From a bacterium (lineage in GTDB: Bacteria > Myxococcota_A > Bradymonadia > UBA7976 > UBA1532): a stretch of DNA of 64,000 nt. Made by a program: the position numbers and the translations under genes. The stretch covers positions 86,337-150,336 of the forward strand of contig JAUHYW010000014.1 of assembly GCA_030426085.1 (NCBI GenBank). Reading direction: 5' to 3'. Every line of letters begins with the position of its first letter. Positions within the stretch are counted from its first letter, which is position 1. The notes beneath the pieces were generated by a model, which did no database searches, was not told the origin of the DNA, and worked only from the letters and a program-made list of their open reading frames with translations. Shown piece after piece: positions 43,815-52,097 of the stretch.

Positions 43815-45440
43815 TCACTGGCAGAGCTGGTGGGGGTGGTCCTGGCCGCTGCCGCTGCTGGTGGTGCACAGCCAGGTGCCGTCGTCGCAGACGGCCCAGT
43901 TGCAGGTCCGCTGGTTCGCGCAGGCGGCGTAGGCCATCTGGACCCGGTCGCCGTGGGGCACGCTGGCGCCGATCGTGCGGCTGTAGCAGCTCTCGCCGGC
44001 CGGCTCGGGGGCCGCCTGGCACTGCGCGTGGCCGTGGGTCACCGCGCCGGCGGGCGAGCCGCCCTCGCAGCTCCAGCTCCCGTCGTTGCAGATGGCCCAC
44101 TGGCAGGTGCCGCCGCAGGCGTCGTAGGCCATCTGCACCGACTCGCCGTCGGGCACCGAGCGGCCGAGCGTCTGGCTGTTGCAGGCCGCCCGCACCGGCT
44201 CGGAGGGCGCGCAGGCCGGGTTGGCGTGCTCGGCGCCGCCGCTGCCCCGGGTGCCGCAGTCCCAGCTCCCGTCGTTGCACACCGCCCACTGGCAGGTGCC
44301 GCCGCAGCGCTCGTACGACATCTGGACCAGCTCGCCGTGGGTGAGCTGCCGGCCGAGCGTCGAGCTGTGGCAGCCCGCGTTGCCCGCCGGGGCCCCGCCG
44401 CCCTGGGGCGGGGCCGAGCCGCCGCCGTTGAAGAACGGGGTCCGCTTGTTGGCGCCGGCCGCGTTCAGCTCGATGTGCAGGTGATCGTGGTGGGGGTGCG
44501 ACCCGCCGTACGAGCGGAACTTGTTGCTGCGCCGGCCGCCGCTCCAGATCGAGCGATCCCAGATGATGAGCTGGATGCCGATCGCCTCGGCGTTGGCGAT
44601 GAGCCAGTGGGCGACCGGATCGCCCAGGTCGTTGTCGGCCTGCCCGCCGTCGAGCGGCACGAAGATGTCGAGCGCCCGGCCGGTGCCGTGCAGCGACATG
44701 CCGCTGCTGCCCCGGATCTGGCGGCAGTTGTAGCCCTGGTACGAGCGCGCCCCGGGGAAGTTGTCGACGAGGTACTGCCCGAGCTGGCGGGTGCCGGCGA
44801 GCAGGCCACCGCCGCAGTTGCGCCCGCCGTTCCACGAGGGCGCGCCCTCGTAGGCCACGTACTCGTTGGCCGCCGCCGACTGCACGTCGCTGGTGAGCTG
44901 CCACCGGCCCGAGCGGGCCGACTTCTCGGCCTCGGCCTCGGCCTCGGTGCGGCTGTCGTCGTCGTGGCCCTCGGCGTAGGGCCGGTCGTCGTTGAAGCCG
45001 AGGTGATCGTGCTCGGGGGCGAGGCTCGAGAAGAACTCCAGCCGGGCGAACTCGAGCCGGCCGGTCTCGGTGCGCAGCGCGATGGCCTGCCCCGGGTGGT
45101 CCAGCTCGACGGTGCCTCGGCGGAAGCGATCCGCGGCGTCCTCGCCGGTGCTCATCAGCGGGGCCCACTCACCCCAGGCGCCGTCGGCGTAGACCGCGAA
45201 CTCGAGGGGGCCGACCGTCTCGAAGGTCAGGACCAGATCGACGACCCGGAACGAGCGGGTGGGGGTCAGCGTCGCCGAGCCGGTCGAGAAGGCCGCGGCG
45301 ACCTCGTTCGAGTCGCGCAGGTACATCAGCTCGCTCTGCGAGGTCTGGGCTTCGAGCACGCCCGGATCATCGGGCGGCGGCTCGTCGGCGCAGGCCAGGG
45401 CCAGGAGGGGCACGGCGAAGAGCAGGTGACGGCGCATCAT
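43815..45440 (-). CDS. secreted M15-type (D-Ala-D-Ala carboxypeptidase-like) peptidase with three Cys-rich repeats
   Basis: 541 residues; the signal ends in LAC (Cys 17). After a beta-rich N-terminal region comes an ARB-07466-like M15 zinc peptidase domain. It has HGTGRALDIF (His 251, Asp 258) and HHDHLHIE (His 320/322), with SYQGYNCRQ before them. The C-terminus has three repeats of about 58 residues of the type GExVQMxYxxCGGTCQWAxC followed by DGSWxC, probably cell-wall or glycan binding. Such an enzyme would cut peptidoglycan cross-links of prey or self. An acidic EAEAEAE linker precedes the peptidase domain. It has a clear promoter and palindrome upstream. Confidence 0.85.
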   Translation of the reverse strand: MMRRHLLFAVPLLALACADEPPPDDPGVLEAQTSQSELMYLRDSNEVAAAFSTGSATLTPTRSFRVVDLVLTFETVGPLEFAVYADGAWGEWAPLMSTGEDAADRFRRGTVELDHPGQAIALRTETGRLEFARLEFFSSLAPEHDHLGFNDDRPYAEGHDDDSRTEAEAEAEKSARSGRWQLTSDVQSAAANEYVAYEGAPSWNGGRNCGGGLLAGTRQLGQYLVDNFPGARSYQGYNCRQIRGSSGMSLHGTGRALDIFVPLDGGQADNDLGDPVAHWLIANAEAIGIQLIIWDRSIWSGGRRSNKFRSYGGSHPHHDHLHIELNAAGANKRTPFFNGGGSAPPQGGGAPAGNAGCHSSTLGRQLTHGELVQMSYERCGGTCQWAVCNDGSWDCGTRGSGGAEHANPACAPSEPVRAACNSQTLGRSVPDGESVQMAYDACGGTCQWAICNDGSWSCEGGSPAGAVTHGHAQCQAAPEPAGESCYSRTIGASVPHGDRVQMAYAACANQRTCNWAVCDDGTWLCTTSSGSGQDHPHQLCQ

Positions 45441-45487
45441 GTGGACTCCGGGGGTCGGGGTGAGGATGGCCTCGAGCGGACGGCGAA

Positions 45488-45493
45488 ACTATA
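45488..45493 (-). promoter_or_regulatory. -10 box of the M15 peptidase promoter
   Basis: TATAGT on the minus strand (45493-45488). The -35 position at about 45511-45516 has no good match and lies inside a palindrome, suggesting regulator-dependent expression. Confidence 0.4.
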
Positions 45494-45502
45494 CAGCAGA
45501 AA

Positions 45503-45518
45503 CCATGCCGGGGCATGG
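45503..45518. promoter_or_regulatory. perfect palindrome, possible operator
   Basis: CCATGCC (45503-45509) and GGCATGG (45512-45518) form a 7-base inverted repeat with a 2-base centre, over the expected -35 region of the minus-strand promoter. This position suits a repressor or an activator. Confidence 0.4.
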
Positions 45519-45659
45519 GATCACCACCATCCGCCGTGGAATGTGCGTTTTTCTGTCCACCGGGGACGGGAGACCCCGGCCGACGAGACCTCGATGTCCC
45601 ACCGGTGGGGCGCGCAGACCCCAGCCCGGGAGGCGGCGCGCCGGAAAATCCGCGGGCCA

Positions 45660-45686
45660 CGTCACACGGCCGCCGGCGATCTCGTC
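45660..45686 (+). promoter_or_regulatory. ECF41-type promoter of the AhpD-like/sigma operon
   Basis: CGTCACA (45660-45666), 16 bases, CGTC (45683-45686). The ECF41 consensus from published work, as I recall it, is TGTCACA with CGTC. The distance to the ATG at 45721 allows a leader of about 29 bases with GGAGG. Autoregulation is known for this sigma group. Confidence 0.6.
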
Positions 45687-45720
45687 ACAGCGGCGCACAT
45701 CGACCACGATGGAGGACATG

Positions 45721-46266
45721 ATGCTGCGGCGACTGGTGGAGAAGCGGATCGAGGCGTTCGAGCGCGAGTGGGGCTATGACATGAGCTACACCCGGGAGAT
45801 CCTGGCGGTGGGCGTGGGGCCGTTCATGGCCTTCCTGCGGGCCACGAAGGTGGGCGCGTGGCGGGGCGATCTGGCGGACGACGTGTGGCACGGAGCCCGG
45901 CTGGCGGCGATCGTGGGCGAGGACTGCGGGCCGTGCGCCCAGCTCGTGGCGACGATGGCCGAGCGGGCGGGGGTCGATCGGGGGCTGCTGCGGGCGGTCG
46001 TGAGCGGGGACGACGCCGCGCTGCCCGAGGACGTGGCGGCGGCGGTGCGCTTCGTGCGGGCAGCCGCGACCCGCTCGACGGACATCGACGCCCACCGGGC
46101 CGCGGTGATCGAGCGCTTCGGGCAGGGGGGGCTGGTGGCGCTCACCTTCGCCTTGCTCGCCGCGCGCATGTACCCCACGGTCAAGTACGCCCTGGGCTAC
46201 GGCCGGACCTGCGCCCGGGTCGAGGTGGGCGGGGTGCCGGTCGCGCCCCGGCGGGCGGCGGCGTGA
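45721..46266 (+). CDS. carboxymuconolactone decarboxylase/AhpD-like protein
   Basis: 181 residues from the ATG at 45721, 5 bases after GGAGG; the ATG at 45718 is too close to it. AhpD-like helical fold with redox Cys pair EDCGPC (69, 72). The usual downstream His is not obvious. Genes of this family (with oxidoreductases and epimerases) are the standard neighbours and targets of ECF41 sigma factors, and the next gene is one, overlapping by 4 bases. Likely an antioxidant or organic-substrate enzyme; substrate unknown. Confidence 0.85.
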   Translation: MLRRLVEKRIEAFEREWGYDMSYTREILAVGVGPFMAFLRATKVGAWRGDLADDVWHGARLAAIVGEDCGPCAQLVATMAERAGVDRGLLRAVVSGDDAALPEDVAAAVRFVRAAATRSTDIDAHRAAVIERFGQGGLVALTFALLAARMYPTVKYALGYGRTCARVEVGGVPVAPRRAAA

Positions 46267-47165
46267 GCGGACGGCCCGACCCGAGCGACGCCGGGCGCGC
46301 TTTCGAGGCCCACCGGGGCGAGCTGCTGGCGCTCGCCTACCGGATGACGGGCTCCCGGGCCGAGGCCGAAGATCTGGTCCAGGAGGGCTTCGTGCGCCTG
46401 CACCGGGCCGATCCCCCGCCCGACGCGCCCCGGGCGTGGCTGTATCGGGTGGTGACCCGGCTGTGCCTCGACCACCTCAAGTCGGCCCGCGCCCGGCGCG
46501 AGGTCTACCGCGGCCCGTGGCTGCCCGAGCCGGTCGCCGAGCCGGCCGAGTCGCTGGCGGACGCGGCGCTCGAGCGGGCCGACGAGGTCACGGTGGCGCT
46601 GCTGCTGGCCCTCGAGCGCCTGTCCCCCGCGGCCCGGGCCGCCTTCGTGCTGCGCACCGCCTTCGACGTCGACTACGCCGATCTGGCGGCGACCCTGGAC
46701 CGGTCGCCTGCGGCCTGCCGTCAGCTCGTCTCCCGGGCCCGCGCGACCCTGCGCGACGCCCGCCCCGCCGTCGACCCGCCCCGGCCGCCGGTGGTCGAGC
46801 GGGTCGTCAGCGCCTTCCTCGGGGCGGCGGTCACCGGCGACGTCGAGGGGCTGGCGGCGGTGCTGGCCGAGGACGTCGTCATGGTGAGCGACGGCGGCGG
46901 GCGGGCGCTGGCGGCGGGCAAGCCGATCGCGGGCGCGGCGCGGGTGGCCCGGTTCCTCGCCGGGCTGGCCCGCAAGTACCCCCTGCCGCCCTCGACGACG
47001 GGCCGCCCGGCGCGCATCAACGGGCTGCCGGGCATCGTGCTCACCGACGGCGGGCGCTGCGTGCAGACGATGGCGTTCGAGATCCGGAGCGACGGCCGGG
47101 GTGGGGGCCGGGTGGCGCGGATCTGGGCCGTGCGCAACCCGGAGAAGCTGGCCCGGGTGGGGTGA
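46263..47165 (+). CDS. ECF41-group RNA polymerase sigma factor (SigJ-like)
   Basis: 300 residues from the GTG overlapping the previous stop. Sigma-2 region (LALAYRMTGSRAEAEDLVQE), sigma-4 region (RAAFVLRTAFDVDYADLAAT). The ECF41 marks are present: linker GPWLPEP (84-90), a C-terminal SnoaL-like domain with DGGG (210-213), and NPEKL (292-296) near the end. In this group the SnoaL domain replaces an anti-sigma factor and both activates and limits the sigma activity. No anti-sigma gene is seen nearby, as expected. Confidence 0.95.
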   Translation: MSGRPDPSDAGRAFEAHRGELLALAYRMTGSRAEAEDLVQEGFVRLHRADPPPDAPRAWLYRVVTRLCLDHLKSARARREVYRGPWLPEPVAEPAESLADAALERADEVTVALLLALERLSPAARAAFVLRTAFDVDYADLAATLDRSPAACRQLVSRARATLRDARPAVDPPRPPVVERVVSAFLGAAVTGDVEGLAAVLAEDVVMVSDGGGRALAAGKPIAGAARVARFLAGLARKYPLPPSTTGRPARINGLPGIVLTDGGRCVQTMAFEIRSDGRGGGRVARIWAVRNPEKLARVG

Positions 47166-47230
47166 GGGCTTCGGGCGTCGGATCACTGCGAGGCGCGTCG
47201 ATCGGTTGCGGCGGCCGGCCCGGCGATCCA

Positions 47231-47261
47231 CGATCGGATCCGAGCGGCCCCGATCCGATCG
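47231..47261. promoter_or_regulatory. 10-base inverted repeat between sigma and kinase genes
   Basis: CGATCGGATC (47231-47240) and GATCCGATCG (47252-47261) pair perfectly around 11 bases. No U-run follows. It could end the sigma transcript or be an operator for the next promoter, which starts 3 bases later. Confidence 0.4.
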
Positions 47262-47263
47262 GA

Positions 47264-47290
47264 TGTCACCGATCGCGCGCGGCCGACGTA
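47264..47290 (+). promoter_or_regulatory. second ECF41-like promoter, before the giant kinase
   Basis: TGTCACC (47264-47270), exactly 16 bases, CGTA (47287-47290): one mismatch in each box against TGTCACA and CGTC. Same spacing as the promoter at 45660. A start near 47297 would give a leader of about 43 bases with GGAGGA before the GTG at 47340. Confidence 0.5.
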
Positions 47291-47339
47291 CCTCCCGATG
47301 GCGGCCGTCCGGCGGTCGCCGGCGAGGGTGGAGGACACA

Positions 47340-50300
47340 GTGAACGGCATCGCGAGCGCGCAGATGGTGGCGCCGGTCGAGCTCGGCGGCTTCGCCCTCG
47401 ACCGGCGGATCGGCCGGGGCGGCATGGCCGATGTCTGGCTGGGGCACCACCGCACCGGCGACCTGCCGGCGGCGATCAAGGTCATCACCCGCCGGCAGGC
47501 CGACGAAGAGACCTACCTCGAGGGCCTGCGCCGCGAGGTGCGGGCGGTCGCCGGGCTCGATCACCCCAACATCGTGCCGGTCTTCGACGCGGGCACCGTC
47601 GACGCCGCCGCCGAGCGGGCCTCGGGCGGGGAGCTGGTGGCGGGCAGCCCGTGGCTGGCGATGCTCTACGCCGAGCACGGCGAGCTGCGCCGGCTGCCCC
47701 ACCCGATGCCGTGGCCTCTGCTGCGCGACGTGCTGCTCCAGATCCTCGACGGGCTGGCCCACGCCCACGCCCGGGGGGTCATCCACCGCGACCTGAAGCC
47801 GGAGAACGTGCTGCTGCACGTCGAGAGCGACCGGCTGCGGCTGATGCTCACCGACTTCGGCATCGCCCACGTCATCGACGGGGCCCCGATCGACGGCACC
47901 GCCTCGACGAACTCCGCCGGCACGCCGCACTACATGGCCCCCGAGCAGTTCAAGGGCCACTGGCGGGACTACGGCCCGTGGACCGACCTCTACGCGCTGG
48001 GCTGCATGGCCTTCGAACTGGCCACCGGGCAGCCGCCGTTCACCGATCGCAGCGTCTTCGGCATCGCCCAGAAGCACCTGACCGCGCCGCTGCCCCCGGT
48101 GATCGGGCCCGAGCCGATGCCCGCCGGCTTCGGGGCCTGGGTCGCCCGGATGATGCAGCGCGAGCCGCATCAGCGGTTCCAGGCCGCGGCCGACGCCGCC
48201 CGGGCCCTCGGGTCGCTGGCGGCCCCCGACGCGGCGGCGGCCCGGGCCGCCCGGCTGGCCGCGCTGGAGCGCCTGGGCGCCGCCGAGCAGGGCCCGGCGA
48301 CCGAGGTGTCGAACCCCGACGGCATCGCCCTGGCCGATACCCGGGACGTGGGCGAGGTGCCCGCCATGACCCTGGCCTGCGTGCTGCCGAGCGACGGGGC
48401 CCGGGCGCTCGCGGTCGACGAGGCCGCGCCGCTGGACCGGGGCGGGGTGGAGCTGGCCTGCGACGAGCCCCCGCCGATGCCCGAGACGTGGTTCGTCGAT
48501 ACGCCCGACCGGCCGCTGCTGCGGGGGGTGGGGCTGGGGCTCTTCGGGGTCCGGGCGCTGCCCTTCGTCGACCGCGACGCGCAGCGGGACGCGCTGTGGT
48601 CCGCCCTGCGCGACGTGCGGGCCAACCGCCACAGCCGGCTGGTCGTGCTCGAGGGGCTGGAGGGCAGCGGCAAGAGCCGCCTCGCCGAGTGGTTCGCCCG
48701 CCGGGCGACCGAGGTGGGCGCCGCGGAGCCGGTGCGGGTGCACCACAGCGCGATGGACGCCCCGGGCGACGCGCTGGCGGCGGCGGTGGAGTTCTGGTTC
48801 CGGGGGCAGGGGCTCGATCGACCCCGGCTCGAGGCCCGCATCCGCCGGCGGCTGACCGCGCTCGACCCCGAGCGGGCCGAGCGCATCGCCGAGATCGACG
48901 CCCCGGCGCTGGCCCGCTTCGTGCGGCCCGAGGGCGAGGCCCGCATCCAGGCCCACCACATGACCCCCTGGGAGCGCTTCGGCGCGGTGCACGCCTGGCT
49001 GCACGCGCTGGGGCGGCGGCGGCCGGTGGTGCTGCTGCTCGATGACATCCAGTGGTGCGGCGACACGGTGTCGTTGATCGAGTGGCTGATCAGCAGCGCG
49101 TGCCCGCTGCCGGTGCTCATCGTGGCCACGCTGCGGGCCGATCTGTGCTGCAAGGGCACCCCCGAGCGCGAGACCATCGCCCGCCTCGACGCCCACCCCC
49201 GGGCCGCGCGCATCCCCATCGGGCCCCTGGCCGACGCCGATCACCGGCGGGTCATCCGGGACATGTTGGGGCTGCACCCGTTCCTCGCCGACCGCCTGCT
49301 GGAGCGCTCGGGCGGCAACCCGCTGTTCGCGTTGCAGATCGTGACCGACTGGATCGAGCGGGACGCGCTGGCGCCCAGCCCCCAGGGCTACACCTGCAAC
49401 GGCACCGCCCTGGTCGACGTGCCGCCCGATCTGCCGACCCTCGCCGGCCGCCGCTTCGATCGGCTGGCGGCGGGCTTCCCCGACCCGGACGCGGTCTACA
49501 CCGCGCTGTACGCCGCCGCCGCCCTGGGCCACGCGGTCTGCATGTACGAGTGGGGCGCGGTCGTCGCCGCGCTGGGCCTGGACGGGGTGCCCGAGGGGCT
49601 CGAGGAGGCGCTGTACGACGCCGGCCTCGCCCGACCGGCCCGCCAGGGGTGGGTCTTCGGCCATGGCTTCGCCCGCGCGGCCCTGGTCGAGCGGGCCCGG
49701 GCCGCCGGCCGCTGGACCGCGCTGAACCGGGCCTGCGCCGAGGCGGTCCGCGGGGGGCGGGCGCCCGACGAGCGCCGGGCCCGGCACCTGATGCACGGGG
49801 GCGAGGGCGACGCGGCCGTCACGGCGCTGCTGACGGCGGCCCGCAGCCGGCTGGAGGACTCGGAGTACGGCCGGGCCCTCAGCCTGTGCGAGTGGCGGGA
49901 TCACATCATCCAGCGCATGGATCTGCCCGCCGACGACGTCCGACGGGTCGAGGCGCTGCCGGTGGAGGTCGAGGCGCTGCGCTTCCAGGGCCGCTTCGAA
50001 GAGGCCGCCGAGACGCTGCTGCGGCTGCGGCGGTTCCCGTTCGGCGCCGAGAACCCGTTCCTGCTCGCCGAGTGCGAGCGGCTGCGCGGGGGGCAGGCGT
50101 TCGCCGAGGGCCACATCGACGGCATGCTCGACGGCTATCGCAGCGCGATCGACCTGTACCGGGCCGCCGGCGACGCCCGGGGCGAGGCCCGCGCTCGGCA
50201 CGGGGTCGGCTGGGCGCTGAACTACTTCGGGCGCTACGCCGCCGCCGAGCGGGCGTTCGTCGCCAGCCACGCGGTCGCCGCCCGGGCCGGGCTGCGGGTC

Positions 50301-50933
50301 GACGAGGGGTGGGCGCTGCACGGCATCGGCTCGGCCCGCATGTTCGGCGAGCGGCCCGACGCCCGGTCGCCGCTGGTCGCCGCCCGGGCGATCTTCCGCG
50401 AGACCGCCACCCCGGCCGGGCTGCTGGGCTGCCGGCTCTTCCTCGCCGAGATCGTCCGGCAGGAGGGCGACCTGGAGGGGGCCCACCGGCTGGCCCGGGG
50501 GGCCTACGAGATCGGCCGCGCGGTCGGCTCCCAGATCCGGTTCATGGCCCGCACCGTGGTCGCGATGCTCGACCTCGAGCTGGGGCGGGCCGACGCGGCC
50601 CGGACCGCCATGCTCGAGCTCCAGCGCGAGGACGGGCTGGAGCGGACTCAGCGGCAGTACGGCCCCTCGTTCCAGATGGTGCTGGCCCGGCTGGCGCTGG
50701 TGGGCGACGCGCCCGACCTGTCGGCGTTGGTCCGGGCCCGGCGGGCCATCGAGGGCGCGGCCCACCACACCTTCATGCACCCCGGCTCGCGGGCGGCGCT
50801 GATCCAGGTCGCCGAGGCGCTCGACGGGCGCGGGCTGGTCGACGAGGCCCGCCGCTGGTGGCGGCTGGGCGCGCAGTATCACGAGGGGGTCGACGCGGAC
50901 CGCAGCGCCGCCTGCGCCGCCCGCGCCGGGTGA
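47340..50933 (+). CDS. Ser/Thr kinase fused to STAND/AAA ATPase and TPR repeats
   Basis: 1197 residues from the GTG at 47340 (GGAGGA 4 bases upstream). Kinase domain about 15-290: GRGGMADVWL, Lys 47, HRDLKPEN (Asp 151), DFG (172-174), APEQ. A linker leads to an AAA_16/STAND ATPase: Walker A GLEGSGKS (439-446), Walker B VVLLLDD (563-569), then a winged-helix-like region. The last 400 residues are TPR-like helices for ligand or partner binding. No membrane segment, so it is cytoplasmic, like PknK-type kinases. Directly downstream of ECF41 with a similar promoter. ATP-driven oligomerisation could gate the kinase; that is an inference. Confidence 0.92.
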   Translation: MNGIASAQMVAPVELGGFALDRRIGRGGMADVWLGHHRTGDLPAAIKVITRRQADEETYLEGLRREVRAVAGLDHPNIVPVFDAGTVDAAAERASGGELVAGSPWLAMLYAEHGELRRLPHPMPWPLLRDVLLQILDGLAHAHARGVIHRDLKPENVLLHVESDRLRLMLTDFGIAHVIDGAPIDGTASTNSAGTPHYMAPEQFKGHWRDYGPWTDLYALGCMAFELATGQPPFTDRSVFGIAQKHLTAPLPPVIGPEPMPAGFGAWVARMMQREPHQRFQAAADAARALGSLAAPDAAAARAARLAALERLGAAEQGPATEVSNPDGIALADTRDVGEVPAMTLACVLPSDGARALAVDEAAPLDRGGVELACDEPPPMPETWFVDTPDRPLLRGVGLGLFGVRALPFVDRDAQRDALWSALRDVRANRHSRLVVLEGLEGSGKSRLAEWFARRATEVGAAEPVRVHHSAMDAPGDALAAAVEFWFRGQGLDRPRLEARIRRRLTALDPERAERIAEIDAPALARFVRPEGEARIQAHHMTPWERFGAVHAWLHALGRRRPVVLLLDDIQWCGDTVSLIEWLISSACPLPVLIVATLRADLCCKGTPERETIARLDAHPRAARIPIGPLADADHRRVIRDMLGLHPFLADRLLERSGGNPLFALQIVTDWIERDALAPSPQGYTCNGTALVDVPPDLPTLAGRRFDRLAAGFPDPDAVYTALYAAAALGHAVCMYEWGAVVAALGLDGVPEGLEEALYDAGLARPARQGWVFGHGFARAALVERARAAGRWTALNRACAEAVRGGRAPDERRARHLMHGGEGDAAVTALLTAARSRLEDSEYGRALSLCEWRDHIIQRMDLPADDVRRVEALPVEVEALRFQGRFEEAAETLLRLRRFPFGAENPFLLAECERLRGGQAFAEGHIDGMLDGYRSAIDLYRAAGDARGEARARHGVGWALNYFGRYAAAERAFVASHAVAARAGLRVDEGWALHGIGSARMFGERPDARSPLVAARAIFRETATPAGLLGCRLFLAEIVRQEGDLEGAHRLARGAYEIGRAVGSQIRFMARTVVAMLDLELGRADAARTAMLELQREDGLERTQRQYGPSFQMVLARLALVGDAPDLSALVRARRAIEGAAHHTFMHPGSRAALIQVAEALDGRGLVDEARRWWRLGAQYHEGVDADRSAACAARAG

Positions 50934-50947
50934 ACCCGGAGCCAACG

Positions 50948-50975
50948 TTGCGTCCGGGGGCGGATTGTGGATGAT
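50948..50975 (+). promoter_or_regulatory. putative promoter for the RCK gene
   Basis: TTGCGT (50948-50953), 16 bases, GATGAT (50970-50975), 32 bases before the ATG at 51008. No clear Shine-Dalgarno sequence is present. Confidence 0.35.
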
Positions 50976-51007
50976 CCCGATCGACGCGCCCAGCGAGACG
51001 CCCCGCG

Positions 51008-52078
51008 ATGGCCAGCTCCGACATCCCCTCGACCCGCACCGCGTGGCAGTCGATCCGGCTGAACCTGCTCTATGCCCGGCGGCTGTTCCGCTCGGTCTTC
51101 CCCTCGCTCTTCGTCACCCTGACGGTGTTCTGCATCGGCACGGTCGTGCTCGACACCTGGTACATCAACCAGGAGGGCGAGCAGATCGGGCTCAACGAGG
51201 CGGTGCAGATCATGTACTTCCTCATGCTGGCCGAGCCGACCCACAGCAAGACCCCCGACAACATGATGGTCGAGGCGGTCGTGTTCGTGGCGCCGCTGGT
51301 CGGCATCATGGTCGTCTTCGATCTGCTGGCCCGGTTCAGCATCCACGTCTTCAGCAAGAAGACCAACCAACGGGAGTGGGTGAACTTGGTCGCCTCCACC
51401 TACAAAGATCACATCGTGCTCTGCGGCCTCGGTCGGGTCGGGCGCAAGGTGTTCCGCGAGCTGGTCGACCTCGGCGAGAAGGTCGTCTGCGTCGAGCAGC
51501 ACGAAGAGGCGGTCGGGGTCCGGCTGGCCCGCACCAGCGATCACCCGGTCATCATCGACGACGCCCGCATCGACCGGGTGCTGATCGAGACCGGCATCGA
51601 GCGGGCCAAGGCGGTGCTCGCGGTGACCGACGACGACATGGTCAACCTCGAGATCGCGCTCGACGCCCGCAAGTACAACGAGAACATCCGCATCATCGCC
51701 CGGATCCACGACGAGAAGCTGGGGCGCAAGCTCACCAGCGGGCTGGCCATCGACGGGGTCTACTCGACCACCAGCATCGCCGCGCCGTTCTTCGCCGTGT
51801 CCGGGCTCGATCCGGAGATCGTCAGCTCGTTCTTCCTGCGCGAGACCCGGTTCGTGGTGGTCGAGACGACGATCAAGGCCGGCGGCTGGCTGGACGGCAT
51901 CACCGTCGCCGACGCCCTCGACCGGCACGGCATCACGGTGATGGCCTGCCTGCGCTGCGACGAGGGCGGGCACGGCGCGGTGCGCACCGACCTGGAGCTG
52001 AGGGTGGGGGACGAGGTCTGCTTCCAGGCGCCGTACGAGGTCTTCAAGGGCTGGCGTCGGGCCCGGGCCAACCGCTGA
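51008..52078 (+). CDS. two-TM channel-like protein with RCK (TrkA-N/TrkA-C) domains, atypical pore
   Basis: 356 residues. TM1 at about 31-50, a re-entrant-like stretch at 62-84, TM2 at about 88-110, then an RCK/Rossmann domain with CGLGRVG (139-145) and Glu/Asp pocket (CVEQH, VIIDDARIDRVL), and a TrkA-C-like end (GGWLDGITVADAL, LELRVGDEVCF). The architecture is that of RCK-gated potassium channels. The pore segment, however, reads MYFLMLAEPTHSKTP and has no TVGYG filter. Selective K+ conduction is therefore doubtful; it may pass other ions or only sense. The next gene follows after 19 bases. Confidence 0.8.
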   Translation: MASSDIPSTRTAWQSIRLNLLYARRLFRSVFPSLFVTLTVFCIGTVVLDTWYINQEGEQIGLNEAVQIMYFLMLAEPTHSKTPDNMMVEAVVFVAPLVGIMVVFDLLARFSIHVFSKKTNQREWVNLVASTYKDHIVLCGLGRVGRKVFRELVDLGEKVVCVEQHEEAVGVRLARTSDHPVIIDDARIDRVLIETGIERAKAVLAVTDDDMVNLEIALDARKYNENIRIIARIHDEKLGRKLTSGLAIDGVYSTTSIAAPFFAVSGLDPEIVSSFFLRETRFVVVETTIKAGGWLDGITVADALDRHGITVMACLRCDEGGHGAVRTDLELRVGDEVCFQAPYEVFKGWRRARANR

Positions 52079-52097
52079 GCACATCGGGAGGCACGTC

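Noticed and set aside
45541..45560. Rho-independent terminator at the T-run
   Set aside because: Only a 4-base stem precedes the T-run and no gene ends there.
46197..50945. 1582-codon minus-strand open frame opposite the sigma and kinase genes
   Set aside because: The plus strand carries recognisable sigma-J and kinase-STAND motifs over the same bases; the antisense product has no domain and a shadow-like composition.
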